A stretch of DNA of 64,000 bases from Coccinella septempunctata (taxonomy: Eukaryota > Arthropoda > Insecta > Coleoptera > Coccinellidae): assembly GCF_907165205.1 (NCBI RefSeq), contig NC_058193.1:19667521-19731520 (forward strand), written 5' to 3'. Numbering within the stretch: position 1 is the stretch's first letter; the number at the start of each line of letters is the position of its first letter. Shown here in pieces: positions 34,634 through 47,000 of this stretch. The position numbers were made by a program, and so were the translations under genes. Under the pieces are notes generated by a model. That model had not been told where the DNA came from and did not search any database. It was given only the letters and a program-made list of their open reading frames with translations.

Positions 34634-35508
34634 CAGAGTGAGTCTTTGACTCTTACAAATATTTCAACAGAATTAGATTCTTGAGGTCAAAAGAAACACT
34701 TTTTTCCCATACCATTTTTTCCGATTCGGCCCTGATAAAAATAAATAGCCATTTGAAATTTTCATAATGAGCTATGCCATCCCTGGAAAAACAAAGTTTC
34801 CTTCAGAATAACAAGATAAATCTATGACACTACACATCTGTGGATCTTTTTAACAGAGTTGCATTCAGCCAACGTTTCTAATTTTCTGAATATCACAGAT
34901 ATTTTTTATTTTTGAACATCAAATTACTCGAAAACGGCGCATTATACGAGAAAATATGAATAATACTTTTATTGTACAAAACATTTAAATATTCATTAGT
35001 GGGAGCGTCCACCAAAGTAGCCTAGCACTGACATGGCACATACATGACAAAGGCGATGCATTATTTTCACATATGAACTGAAAACGACATATTTCACGCA
35101 ATTGACACTTCACTCATATGTGCGATATCTCAAAATTTTGCATCACCTTTGTCATGTAGGTATATGCCATGTCATTGCTACGCTACTTTGGAGGGCGCTC
35201 CCCCTAAGATAGCGTCCATCTTAGTTTCAAGAGTTGGGTTCTTTGAATTTTTGGTATTTTTATGGTACGTAATAGCCATAATAGAAAAACTGGAAGTCTT
35301 GGTGATATCTTGTGCGAAAAATATTCATCGAATATTCCGAAATTCATTTCATTCGATGAAACCGTTGGTGAGATTTTCACATGGTTTTTCAACAGCCTGT
35401 ATCTTTCAAACCGAACAGATTCGGAAGAAGTAGTAAGAGAAAAAAGTGTTTCTTCTGACCTCAAGAATCTACTGTTACAATATTTGTACGAGTCAAAGAC
35501 TCACCCTG
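34634..35508. mobile_element. Tc1/mariner-type MITE, copy A, with a nested MITE
   Basis: The left end CAGAGTGAGTCTTTGACTC and the inverted right end CAGGGTGAGTCTTTGACTC match over about 70 bp (through AGATTCTTGAGGTCA). TA flanks both sides (34632-34633 and 35509-35510). The element matches copy B at 48221-49480 except that each copy holds one insertion the other lacks. No transposase. Confidence 0.82.
34999..35204. mobile_element. Short MITE inserted in copy A
   Basis: GTGGGAGCGTCCACCAAAGT at the left pairs with ACTTTGGAGGGCGCTCCCCC at the right, and the centre is also largely palindromic. TA lies on both sides. The paralogous copy B has an uninterrupted sequence at this point (near 48572), giving a natural empty site. 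A second copy of this MITE is at 62105-62311. Confidence 0.75.
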
Positions 35509-35615
35509 TATAAGCACCTACAAGAAGTGCTCTCTTTCTAGCTGCGAGCAGTACCTATAATGCTCTGCTCTTATAAAACAAAATAATTCGAAATATTTTG
35601 GACGAATAAGTTGTA

Positions 35616-36010
35616 CAGGGTATCCCAAATTGCTTGATTTTGGCTGTTTCTGGTACTTCTAGACTAGATAGGTAAAAACTTTGAATGGAGTCCCGGACTC
35701 GATTTTCGTGAAAGTTCATAACTGAAAACCGTTTCACTATATCTTCATTTGTCTTGAAGATTCGACCAAATTTTAATATTTTGTCGATTTCGAAAAGATG
35801 CCGTAACTTATTTATTCTCGAATATATCTGAAAACGGTGAAAACTTTCTACAGGCGCTTTTTTATTGGAAATACGACACCATATTTAACTTTTTTTCATC
35901 TCTTGTACTAAGAATGAAAAAACAAACAACTTCGTTATTTTAAATATGAATGCACTATTTTTTTGGACTCATCTACAAGAACCAGAAACAGTCTATGCCA
36001 ATTACTTTTC
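35616..36010. mobile_element. Mariner-type inverted-repeat element, right end lost
   Basis: It starts TACAGGGTATCCCAAATTGC, and GGCTGTTTCTGGTACTTCTAG in the left arm (19-20 bases shown in part) is matched inverted near 35970-35990 (CTACAAGAACCAGAAACAG). The expected right terminus CCCTGTA is missing or mutated. Confidence 0.5.
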
Positions 36011-38344
36011 CAAACAATAGTAAAAAGTCAATTGAAGGAAATTTAAAGAAAAAGTGAAAAGTGCAATTTTATTTCAATCTGAAAAGGAATCACAAAGAAG
36101 TTGAATGACGATAAAAACACCATGATAGCAGAGATATTCATAATTCCTCATGGAAAAACGGTTCCTTATGTGTCAGAGAATATAGGTCTACCTGTAGAAA
36201 AATGTATACAGTTGATAAGAAAAGTAAACGAAAGCATTGACGTGTACCCAAGAGCTCTAGCCTATCGAGCTTGTACATACAAATTCATAACCACAGCGGA
36301 TACCCGCTCAACTCTGTTTGGCTAATAGAAATATATATTTCCCAATACCTACATATTTCCAAAAATAGGGATCCAAATAATTTGCAAACACACTGTTGAA
36401 TGAGGTTTTGAAGTGTTCGTATTAGTACTTAAGAACTAGCTACTAAGTTTAAATGTACATAGTTTGATCGGTATTTTTTAAATACTGATAAAAGGATTCG
36501 GGAATGCTCATGGCATAACTCCGAACCCATCGAGCAGATTTTGGACACTCAACCGTTGTATTCGGATCCTTAACCTTACCTAAAATTTTCAGGTACCTAC
36601 TCATCTCTTTTCCTTCAGAAGTTCCAGAGTTCACGAACAAAATTGATTTCAATCACGAATTCTTCAACAATATTCGTACTCATTTGACGATCTGTGGTAT
36701 CAAAACATGATCGAAAAGTGTCAAAAGGTCATTGGCATAAGCGTATTTTGACTAGATTTCGGAACTATTTCGGAAAGATTTCCTGGCATGCGGTATCACT
36801 AGGTACTCACTACAAATTTCAATAAAATGCTCTAATTACCTAAATGAAAGAAAAATCTTGGTTGTACGTCAGGAAATTCAGTATAAATTATAAGTAAATG
36901 AAAGCAATTGTATAGGACTCGGTCAAAGTACCGGAAGAGAAGTAGGGAGTCGTTTTGAAGGGTGAATAATGATGTTAACTATTTCCGGCTTAACTACCTC
37001 GTATCGGAAAAATTTGAATGTAAGAGTTGTGGATAATTTCACTATCTACAACTTCCATTGTCACGGATTTCCCACTTAACCTAAAAAGACGAAAAAAAAA
37101 AATTTTTTTTTTGCTTCTTCTTCTGTGAAGAAAAAAAAAATTGATTTGGATGAAAATCATTTAAAATAAATCATGTTTAAATCAATCGGTAATATTTTTG
37201 GAGCGAAATATGTCCTATATTTTACTAGTTGCAATTGAAAAAGAAGCCGAATTTACAAACCAAAAATCTAGTATGTGAAATTTCGATTTCACTATTTTTT
37301 TTTGGAACCATAACACGGTATGATAAAAGGAAAATTGTTTGTCCGAGGAAGTATTGTTTGAGACGAGAAAAACCGAAAAATGATTCATCAATTCATGGTT
37401 CGAATTTTTTCGTTATGGCATATCATATTTCGTTTTTATTTCTGTGGTTTCGATAATACTCATCATCTGTCATAATATCGAATTTGAATTACCGTTCAAG
37501 AATAGTAAAATTAAACAATTCAGAAACATAAATATAATTTCACCATATAATTTCAATAACACAGTACAAGGACCCGAACTTTCGATAAATGACATTTTAC
37601 TCCCGCTACTGATCTTCTATTGATATGTAGTTATTATATAGATATCGCACGAAAAATGTAATTCATCCGCCAAAGCCAAACCATCGGAAAACGCGCGAAA
37701 ATTATTTTCACGTTTCTCAGAGAAAAAAAAAACTGATTCAGGATTTGCAGCGATACCTCATCCATTTCAACCATTTTGGACCAAATATAATTGTATTGAA
37801 ATGGACAGTAAAAGCAACAGACCAAAACTCAGAAGTTGAAACTCTCTATTCTCTTTTTATGTATTGTGTCTAGTATTCTTCTTGATTATTTTTTAAATAA
37901 GTGATAATTTGCACGTTGTGACAACATCAACTAATTGAATTGTTTTCCTGTGTTGAGTGAAGGGAATCGGAAAAGGACGTAACAACCGCATCTGAAAAGT
38001 CACGTGGTGGGATTCCCCCTAAGCATTCTGTGTAAGTAAACAAAATTTGGTATCATCAATTCTGGTTGTCTGTCATAAAGGTGACACTCTCGGATCGGAA
38101 GGCTTGATCCTCATCTCTAAAATGTAAATTGGAATTATTCTAATCATAAATATTTACTACTAAGCGACGGTCATGCAATTATGGCCATGTTGGCAGCCTT
38201 AACGAATTATCAAAATATCAAATTTTTCTTTGGATGATCGACTATACATATTTGATGTATACCAACATGTAGTATAAACTTTTTCCATATTTTCAGCAAT
38301 AATCTGAAAGGAAATGGATGAAAACATTTTTAAAAATTTGGTCT
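36011..38344. other. No gene recognised
   Basis: The frame at 36101-36325 (74 residues, plus strand, with EIFIIPHGKTVPYVSENIG) is moderately protein-like, but I recognise no family and see no convincing splice sites. Homopolymer A/T runs at 37090-37140 form a weak hairpin. The rest is AT-rich noncoding DNA. Confidence 0.45.
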
Positions 38345-38860
38345 TGGGTGCCATCATAAGCGCATATGTGTCCTATGATGGCATATAACTGAAAATAAAA
38401 TAACATTGATTATTAAATTGTTCTTCCACCAGTTTGGCTTCCACCTGACTCGTGAAAGTAGGCCTTTATTCACCTAGATGGTCTTTTATAGGTTCTTTAT
38501 TTAGCGCAAACCTTCTTCTCAAAGTTTTCGATGGCACGCTAAAAGTTTTAGCTGCCAGATTTCAACACATCACTTTTTGTTTCACAGCATTTATAGCACT
38601 GAATCCATATCTTCCTCTTTCCAAATTTGTCTCTTACTTCTTGTTGCCATAGCTGTTATTTCAAAAACCAAGAATATGATGGCACCCTATGCTAACTTAG
38701 GAACATTTTGACTATGCCATCAGGCATAAATGTCTTTCAATAAACCGAATAAGGTACTTGCACTACGACATGACCTCAAAGTTTTACACGTACAGCATTG
38801 TTACAGGGTTTTCAGAGGGAAGTATATGGCAGGATGCCATCATAGGCACACTTCCCCTGC
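38345..38860. repeat. Five copies of a TGCCATCATA motif in both orientations
   Basis: TGCCATCATA or its complement occurs at 38349-38358, 38374-38383 (inverted, forming a perfect 10-bp stem with the first), 38675-38684 (inverted), 38715-38722 (first eight bases) and 38835-38844. It looks like a decayed inverted-repeat element; no TIR or target duplication was fixed. Confidence 0.45.
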
Positions 38861-39274
38861 CCGCATTTGGAAGGTAAGGATCAACCCTTTCAATGCGAGA
38901 AGTTTGACACGACTGCGGTTACAATTTTCTTGTGATCATTTGATAATCATCCATGACGTTTGGGCAGCCTCGTTATCACAATTTTGGTCTTCGTAAGACC
39001 ACCATAGAGCTAGAAGTCAAAGAGGCATTCAATGAAAAAATTGTGTTCTGTTTCATATTCGGCCTAAGGTTAAAAATAGTAAAAAAAAATGCAAACAACG
39101 TCGCGTGGAATTTAAAAAAAAAATGTGTTTGAGTTTCATAAACATTTTTTCTTTTCTCGGAAATTCTTAGAGAATCGTTAGAATTCAAAGAGTGAAATCC
39201 AATTTGGCAGAAAAACCATCGTCAAAATTATAGGTTTTCCTCCATTTTGGGTTTGGTTCTTGAATAATTAATCA
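38861..39274. other. No gene recognised
   Basis: AT-rich spacer before a small MITE; nothing recognised. Confidence 0.5.
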
Positions 39275-39276
39275 TA

Positions 39277-39538
39277 CAGTACAATCGCGATAACGTGAAC
39301 AGAATAAAACCAGGGTTGTTCACACCATAGAGGTTGTTCATGTTACCGGAGGTCACTGAAATACAAACTCTAAAACATATTGCTTTACAGATTTATTATC
39401 TAATAAAACTAAAATATATTCTTATCGAAGGTTTACAATGGTTGAAAAAATTGTGAGATCTTAGTTTGCACCCTTTTTGGCAGAAAAGCTATTGAGCCGT
39501 TCTAACGAGCGAGTGTTCACAGTATCGCGATTGTACTG
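39277..39538. mobile_element. Pogo/Tigger-like MITE, 262 bp
   Basis: CAGTACAATCGCGATAACGT at the left is mirrored by ATCGCGATTGTACTG at the right, with the TIR about 24 bp long and two differences. TA flanks both ends (39275-39276 and 39539-39540). The CAGT start with TA duplication suits the pogo/Tigger group. It is non-coding. Confidence 0.75.
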
Positions 39539-39540
39539 TA

Positions 39541-40439
39541 TTTGAATTGAGAATAAAAAAAACTAAAACTGTTATTTCGGAACTCACAAACAGCTCACCA
39601 CACTCAATTGAATGTTACCATTAAGTATTAAACTTTGATACTCAATGATATTACTGAAAAATGAGCTTAAAGTCTTAACACCCTGTATCTCGATTATGCT
39701 CCGAAAGAGCTTGATCATGAGTCAAAAAATTTCCTGACGATATGATCTACATGAATATTTTTTTTTCAGTTTCTGGATAATATATACCTACATATAGAGC
39801 ATCACCGTAAATTGGAAGCAACAACCCTCAGATCGGCTCAGATCTCTTAGGCTATATGAAAAGAAATCACGTCTCATTTATGAAGTCAAACTTGACTATA
39901 CAGAGATTCAAGTTCTTTTGAATAATAATAATTGAATAAATCAGCTTGCAATCGATTCCAATGATAGGACAGACTGTTATGGATTTTCAAGCCTCTTTTG
40001 AACTTTTCGAAGAGGAATTGGTTTTTGTAGGAAAACTGGGGGCAGTATAAACAGTTTGCATGATATACCTACTGATTTCACCGAGTGCCTGTGTTGAGGT
40101 ATTCAGCTAAAATCGTTAATGGATCACAGAAAGCCTCTACATGTGATCTCCATCTGATGATGTGATAATTTCAGATAATATTATGTCAAAGTATGCATAT
40201 CATTGGTGCGACCTTCAGATTTGATGTACCTAAATAGGATAACAGGGAGATTTTATGGGTCTTCAATGACCTATCGTTTTCCACCGCACAACCCCGAATC
40301 GCCAAAGTTTTCCACGATAGGAAAATTCTAAGCGCAAACTCCGAAATATTGAATTTTATACTCGTGCTTTCCGAACGGTCTAATGTCTTCACATTGTCAA
40401 ACGCAATCATACTATCAACAAATTCTAATAAAAACAAAC
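39541..40439 (+). other. Upstream region of the LRP11-like gene
   Basis: The 900 bp before the start codon should hold the promoter and 5' UTR of the gene at 40440, unless an upstream UTR exon exists. A TTTTATACTC stretch near 40354 is TATA-like but weak. No firm promoter element can be named. Confidence 0.35.
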
Positions 40440-40715
40440 ATGATCAAAACGTTACTAGTGTTACTTGTATCCATAAGTTCTGCGTATTCGCAAAGTAATA
40501 GTGATTATACATTCAATAGAGTTAAAAGGACTGACATCGATCTCTCAACATGTATAGACAATTTTGATATTCATAAAGATAAGATCATTAGGACCCAAGA
40601 TTCTCAAAAAATGGGTGCTAAATATCTCAACGCTATTGATCTGGGCTCTAGACAGGAATGTTTGAGGCTTTGTTGTGAAACGGAAAACTGTGATGTATTT
40701 GTTTACGAAGACAAG
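40440..40715 (+). CDS. LRP11-like MANSC-domain protein, exon 1 (signal peptide and first half of MANSC)
   Basis: This is the N-terminus of an animal MANSC-domain protein related to low-density lipoprotein receptor-related protein 11, expected to be secreted or single-pass. The start ATG has good insect context (AAACAAACATG). Residues 1-17 form a signal peptide (MIKTLLVLLVSISSAYS). RVKR at 27-30 is a possible furin site. The MANSC domain starts with Cys38 and reads IIRTQDSQKMGAKYLNA and then SRQECLRLCCETENCDVFVY, with Cys at 74, 78, 79 and 84. The exon ends in phase 0 after Lys92 at donor GTGAGA. An in-frame ATG 57 bases upstream (40383) is less likely because it would put a polar stretch before the signal peptide. 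Family assignment is confident; the exact orthologue was not searched. Confidence 0.85.
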
Positions 40716-42291
40716 GTGAGAAAAATAGAAAAGAATAGTTGAGGAAAATTTCGAATGATCGAATAATTTCTACCAGCATTCCTACTAATTTTGAAACGAG
40801 CCCAAATATTTTTCACGTCCTGTCCAAGTGATGCATGGAATTTCCTTGTAGAAATTCAATTATTCTGATGAATTGTATACCTCACTTTAATACATAGTAA
40901 TAAGCTTGATAGTGAAATATATAATATCCTGATTGTGAAAGGTATTGTTCTATCAAATTCATTTCACACAAAAGAATGAATTTTTTCTTCGATCATTCAT
41001 AATTAACGCATGAATGTGAAAAGTTGTCATCCTTATATAAGAATTCAATTAAAGGTAGGTAACCAAATTGCAGGGTCTCACCAGAATCGAAAGGTTGTGT
41101 AATATTCGAATGTGTTTTATACAGTGTGTATCAAATTAGATGTCCAGTGAGGGGATCTCGGAAAACAGAAGAGCTAAAGCAAAACAGATTTCCGTTCTCT
41201 TTTTCAGATAACTAAAGAATAGTGGGAACCGTAGCCTCCTACGATCCTTCGTTTATAAGTTATTGGCAAAAATTGAGATTTTGACGAATTTGAAAAGTTC
41301 TCATAACTTTTATATCTTTGAAGTTACATATCTGAAAATTGAAACTCTCCCAGGCACTTTTCACGAAGAATTCACAGATAATATCAAAAACAAATTTTCT
41401 CTTTAAGGTTTTGAAGTGTGAGGCAAAATTCTATTTTTTTAAATGTAACCTTTTTTTGAATTTGTCATCTTTGACTTGGAAAAAATCGCAGATTCCGAAA
41501 ATATATATATGCTACTGTTTTCTTCTGAACTCAAAAACGTGAATAATTGTGTTAGTCAAATTGCCATAGTTTCCTCAAGTCCCCTCTGATTTCATCGATA
41601 ACAATAAAGCGAGCATAGAATATGATATGGAAAGGTGAGTATAGAGTTTGCTGCATAAATATCTCCAATAATTGTCAAACTGTAGTATTGGTTTAGCTCC
41701 TTATTCCATATTTCTTTACTGATTGAAAAATTTTGAAAAAAGGCCTATAATTATGTTGTGTTAGCTCGGTTGGAAAACGGTTAACAAAATTTCGGTTCTT
41801 TGAGTGAACAACCTCGAAAAAGTATATAAGAAGTCACACGAGGAAGAGTTACTGTTGAACCGAATTCATCTTTTCGTAAATCCGAATTGGAAATGAGTAT
41901 TTAACGTTCGACTACATGCCAGTTCTTGAGAAAAAAAATTAAGTTTTCATAATCATTCAGCATTTTTCGTACCAGCTTATGAAATAATAATGAGCTGAAC
42001 CAAGTCTACAATTTGGCAATTATTATTGGGAATATATGTATCTCTATATGCTTCGAATTCTATACTTGTTATTCTTTTTATGAATCTGTCTCATTGACCT
42101 AATAATTAACCTTTTCGGATGGAAACAGTAGGCGAAAAATAAAGGGACATAGAGACTGATATTCTTGATTAAACGTAAAAAAATGTTTTGCCCGATGAAG
42201 CTTCGTTTTCAAGTTTTTGGACATTAATTTTTCTGTATGCAACCAATTAAATTTCATAAATTACAGTAAGCCACGAAATTAATGAGTTTTC
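40716..42291 (+). other. Intron 1 of the LRP11-like gene, first part
   Basis: It starts with donor GTGAGA. It is AT-rich, with a mariner-like end near 41122 (TACAGTGTGTATCAAATTAG) and no readable gene. Intron 1 runs to 47505 and contains the mobile elements listed within it. Confidence 0.55.
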
Positions 42292-43374
42292 TGACGAAAA
42301 ATATGCAGATATTATTTACGGTTTTTGTGATGGCAACGCATTAAAAGCTTGTCGGGAATACAACATGAGATTTCCTAATAGACGACAACTATCTGGCCGG
42401 GTGTTTTCTGACGCTTATCAGAGGCTGCGACAGTTTGAAATTGGCATTTCTCGTACTGGTGCTGAATAATAACTATGATGCTATGAGAGAAGAAAAGGTG
42501 ATAGATTGTGTGCTCGATAATCCGGAAATTAGTATACTATAGACGCATTGCTGCCCGTCTTAATGTGTCCTAAAGTTTTGCTTGGAGAACCTTGAAAACC
42601 GAAAATGTACAAGAAGTACATAATTTGCACCCAGGAGATCACATTCACAGACTCGCTTCTTCAGCAGCATAAACAAAATAAAAATTTCTTAAGGGAGACG
42701 CTTTGGTCGGACGAAGCTACTTTTACTCGAGATGGCATAAATAACTCGCATAATGAACATGTATGGTCTATAGAAAATCCTCACGCTTTTGAAAGAAGGG
42801 GTTTTCAACGAAGATTCTCCTTCAATGTATGGGGCGGAGTTTTTAACGGAAAATTACTACCAATCCTCATTTGAATACCGATGCGTATGTGGTTTTTGGA
42901 AAAAAATCTCGATAATTTGCTAGAAGATTTTCCTGTGGATTTGGTATACCTACAATCGTACGATCAGCACGATGGAGCACCACCGCATGTTGGACGAAAT
43001 GTTGTCGCCTGGTTAAACCAAAATTTCAATGGTAGATGGATTGGTCACCGTGGTCAGGTGTTATGGCCAGCGAGATCATCTGATTTGAATCTTTTGGATT
43101 ATTTTATATGGGGATATTTGAAATAAAAAGTTTACACAGTGGAAATTAATGGAACGAATTATTAACGCAGTCAAATACACTCAGAATAGGAAAAACATGC
43201 AATGGTGGATTCAATTTTTCCTGTATTTCTATCAGCTTTTAAAGTTTAAAATTGATGACATGCAGAAATTTTTAACACAATATCCAAAAATTTTATTTTA
43301 CTTTTTTTATCAAGAATAGAAGCCAGTATACGTTCCTCCACTTTTCGCCTCGAGTTCTGAATCACCCTGTATAA
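42292..43374 (+). pseudogene. Mariner-type transposase pseudogene with DUF4817-like N-terminus
   Basis: In order: residues YADIIYGFCDGNALKACREY and FPNRRQLSGRVF (helix-turn-helix of the DUF4817 type common in insects, 42299-42430); ETLWSDEATFTRDG (first catalytic Asp, about 42690); YDQHDGAPPH (second, about 42960); and LWPARSSDLNLLDYFIWGYL (third, about 43065). Stops at 42465 and 42872 and at least one frameshift break it. CACCCTGTA at 43366-43374 is a mariner-type right end; the left end was not found. It lies in intron 1 in the same direction as the host gene. Confidence 0.8.
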
Positions 43375-43375
43375 A

Positions 43376-44066
43376 TTTTTTCCAATTCAGTGATGACAAA
43401 TACAATAAAGGTTATATTCAAAAAAACGACACTCTACCTAATGATTCGAAATATAGAAGAGGAATTCTACGTAAAAAAGTGCCTGTAGAAGGTTCAAGAA
43501 TCTCACCTCCCACTCAGAAGACAAAAGTTAGGGGAACTTTTGGAAATGTTTGCTAATAACTCAAAAACATTTGTTTTGCTCTAGCTCTTCTAGTTTCCCA
43601 TATCTCCTCAATGGTAATCGAATTTGGGACACCTTGTACAGGGCACAAGTCAGAAATGAAATTAATACTTTTTCAACCAATATCTCAAAAGGGAAACGCT
43701 GAAACCGGTCAAATAGAAACATATACCACCTGTGGGATAGTTGGAAAGCTCACGCCCCGTTTTCTTTTTAATTTTGTGGTTATCAGAAAGAGTTTCTTGC
43801 GATTCATTCAGTAATTAAAAATCATCAATGATTTAACTCTGGAATCAGCATTAATCTAATCGTTAATCGGGCATTTGAGCAACTAAATACAAGTATGAGA
43901 GCTTCCATCTTACCTCAAATTTATACAATTGTATCTTCCAAAAGGCGTTTCCAGCTGCTGAAAAGTAGGTCAATAAAAACGCATCTGCCCAATGGAAGAC
44001 GCAGAACCAATTTCAATTCAAATGATTCAAATTGATTATTATATTATATAACGTGCCATTAATAAC
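43376..44066 (+). other. Intron 1, middle part, no gene
   Basis: AT-rich. A mariner-like end occurs near 43625 (GGGACACCTTGTACAGGG). Nothing else was recognised. Confidence 0.5.
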
Positions 44067-44069
44067 TTA

Positions 44070-45839
44070 GGGCCAATTTCAACAAGGATATAAACCGATA
44101 TTAGACGTAACTGGCGTTAAGGAAAGATAGTCACCGATTTATGTCGATCACGCATCTTAACGAAAGAGGAAGTAATAAGGACGGTTTCAGAGTTAAAAAA
44201 CAAATGCTGAAAAGATATTAATCGCTTTTCAGTGAGATTACCCAAGGAGACGATTGATTGCCTGGTGAACCCACTCACGCATCTGATAAATACTTGTCTC
44301 GAGCACGGATATTTCCTGGATGAGTGGAAGTTAGCAAGGGTAATACCTGTGCATAAGAAGGGAGAAAAAACTCTCTACGAAAATTATAGGCTCACATCTA
44401 TACTGCCAGCCTTTTTAAAAGTATTCGAGGCCCTTATCCAGACAAGCTCTCATTTTTTGAGAAAAGCATGTTGCTTTCATGTCGGCAACATGGCTTCATG
44501 AGAGGAAGATCCACAATAACGGCCCTGGTCCAATTAATGGAATTCATTATGGAGGCACTGGACAGCACTGATGAAGTGATGTTAACCTGCATGGATTTGA
44601 GTAAGGCATATTCGATTACGTGGATCACCAAAAACTCCTATCCAAGTTGGAATATGTTGGAGTCCGAGGACCAGCACTTGGACTGATAAAATCTTACCTG
44701 CAAGATCGTTGTCAAGTAGTGGGCCCTGATGAAAAGTTATCTTCCAAAAGTTGAGTTACCCGAGGAGTACCCCAGAGGTCGGTTCTTGGACCAATTTTAT
44801 TTGCTCTCTACATTGATGACTAGGTGCATAATGTTGTGGCGGATGATGTCTCTTTCATCAAAAGAGATGGAAAAGTGGCAAAATCGAACAAATCCATATA
44901 TGATGTTGTTGAGTGGTTCGGGAACAATATAATGAGTGTAAACGCTGATAAAACGAAGGAGATCGTAGTCATCACCAAACGATGTAACAAAGGGGGTTAC
45001 CGATCAGCGGAAACCTAGGTTGGGAACAGCATGTGAATAAATTGTCTGTTCGCCATTAGAAATATAAAAAACTTTCTGGCAGAAAAAAGCCTTGAATGTG
45101 TACCATGCTCAATTCCATGACAGGATAACTATGGCATCATTCTTTGAGGACGTTCCTGCAAGAATTATATCCGGAAACAGAAATATGCTATCAGAAAAGT
45201 AGCAGAGGAAGGACGAATGACAATCTGTAGACCACTTTGAAAAAATATTGAATACTTACCGTCCCATACTGTTACATCATGGAGTGCCTCCTATATGTAC
45301 AGGTTCCAAAACACTTGAGCGTTGACGGCCACAACACGCGATTCAAGGACAAATATGTACCTCCATTACATCGAATGAAGAAAACGCGAAACATGCACAT
45401 ATATAATAGTCTGAAACTCTATAACAAACTACCAGGTGGCATGACGTCACTACATTACAATGCCTTCATGAGGAAAATAAAAGGCTTTTTTAAAGAAAAT
45501 GCATTTTACTCCATGGATGAGTTTCTATCCCATAAACTATAGTCGTTCCTAGCAAAAAAAAAATTTTTTTAGCGTTTGTCGATTATTGTGTCGCACTATA
45601 CTCTTTGTAACGTGTTTACTGGTACTTAGGTATACTTTGACATCACCTGTATGTAATTGAGATGAATACATTTATGTTTAACTTCAGTTAAAATAGAGTG
45701 TCTCTGTGTTGTGTGGTCTCTCTACCCTCCTTACTTCACTTCATAGGCAAATCAGATGTCAATGTGAGAAACAGTTGCTTTGAATTTTAATCTGAGTTCA
45801 AGCTAAGCGTAGTTGATAACTTTTTGGTGAAATTGGCCC
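44070..45839. mobile_element. PIF/Harbinger-like MITE, split by a retrotransposon relic
   Basis: GGGCCAATTTCA at the left end is matched inverted at the right end (TGAAATTGGCCC, one mismatch in the left extension). TTA flanks both sides (44067-44069 and 45840-45842), the 3-bp duplication of the Harbinger group. The interior is mostly a decayed reverse transcriptase, so the MITE itself is probably only about 150-350 bp. Confidence 0.7.
44125..45541 (+). pseudogene. Decayed Jockey-like non-LTR reverse transcriptase
   Basis: Blocks appear in order: RLPKETIDCLVNPLTHLINT and EWKLARVIPVHKKGEKTLYE (about 44232-44390), RQHGFMRGRSTITALVQLME (44479), DLSKAY (44597), SVLGPILFALYIDD with a damaged ADD box (about 44780-44850), NIMSVNADKTKEIVV (44932), and the C-terminus KTRNMHIYNSLKLYNKLPGG to NAFYSMDEFLSHKL ending at 45542. 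At least five frameshifts or stops and an internal deletion make it dead. The endonuclease domain is absent (5' truncation). A run of A follows the stop at about 45557. Confidence 0.78.
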
Positions 45840-46106
45840 TTAAGAGTAATACCTATAAAATATTCGTTGGTGAAGCTTAAAGAACTGAGATTTTGTTGTA
45901 CTCACGTAAAAAAATTACCAATTCAAAATGGCAATAAAATAAATTTTTGAAGAAAAGTAACGTTACCGTGCAATTATATATTTCAGAGCTTATTTTCATA
46001 ATTGATAGAACAGGGTCATCATTACAGGTATAATCATTTCAATACTAGAACCCATTTGAATATCGAAGCAACCCTATATAAAAATGTACCTACATAATAT
46101 TTATAT

Positions 46107-47000
46107 GTTACGGCTAAAGATAGGTGTGAATATAAACTTAAGTTTAGCCGGCTAAACTCAGGTTTAGCTTCGGGTATTCGCTAATGTTAGTTTCTTCTAT
46201 ATTTAGCCGGCTAAACTTAAGTGTAACCACTGCCCATCGACTACAAATGTAGAAGCTAATAGAAGAGGAGAAAAGTATTGGCAAGTCATGAGGGGCGCAA
46301 ATTTTCGGCAAATAAAAAAATGTGAAGAAATAGGAATATAATCAAAATATTAATGCAATGCATTTTTTGTATGAATTTCACATATTTTTAAAATGTAAAA
46401 TTTTTCCGTAAATCCAATTATTGAATGGTAGGAAAAATGTAGGTAGTTTTGTTCACAGAAAAAAATTCTCTATGTCTAATATCTTATATTTCATTTCCTT
46501 GTGAGGTCATATTCTGGCTTTTCACAAGAGAATTGACAATCCACGTTCCTATTGTCCTGTGGAAAACTTTATATCTTACTTCTGCATGTGAATTGATTTT
46601 AAAAAACTTAGGCTCGATTTGAAGAGCATAAATCTCCTAAACAGATGAAAATAACTCATTAAATGTTAAATTGAAAACTCATGACCGTTATGCAACAAAA
46701 CCTCAATACAATAGCATTCGATGCAATTTTGCATATTTCAATTGTAAAAATTGAAACAAAAATGTGGCCGCGTGCTTTCGTCTTTTCCCATCGGACCATT
46801 CAAAAGACATCACCCCTCCGCGTGTCCATCGAATACATTTTTAGCCTTTCCGTTTTGGGTAATGTGCACATTAGCCGGCTATAGATGAAATTCCCTGACG
46901 CAGATGAATACTTTATCGAACGTTAGCTGGTCTTCGAATATAAACCTAAGTTTAGCCGGCTAATCTTAAGTGTATGCTCACACCTATCTTTAGTCGTAAC
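46107..47000. mobile_element. Inverted-repeat MITE with four TAGCCGGCTA palindromes
   Basis: GTTACGGCTAAAGATAGGTG at the left is mirrored by CACCTATCTTTAGTCGTAAC at the right (one mismatch). Complementarity continues to about 50 bp or more. TAGCCGGCTA occurs at 46145, 46204, 46872 and 46953, two near each end. No target duplication was fixed and there is no coding sequence; the frame at 46681-46884 looks fortuitous. Confidence 0.72.

Noticed and set aside
36101..36325. 74-residue frame with EIFIIPHGKTVPYVSENIG as an exon
   Set aside because: Protein-like in parts, but no family recognised, no consensus acceptor in a matching phase and it ends in a plain stop. It also overlaps the edge of a mariner-type remnant.
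44070..45839. Autonomous Harbinger transposon
   Set aside because: The interior encodes reverse transcriptase pieces, not a DDE transposase or Myb-like protein; it is a MITE with a nested LINE relic.
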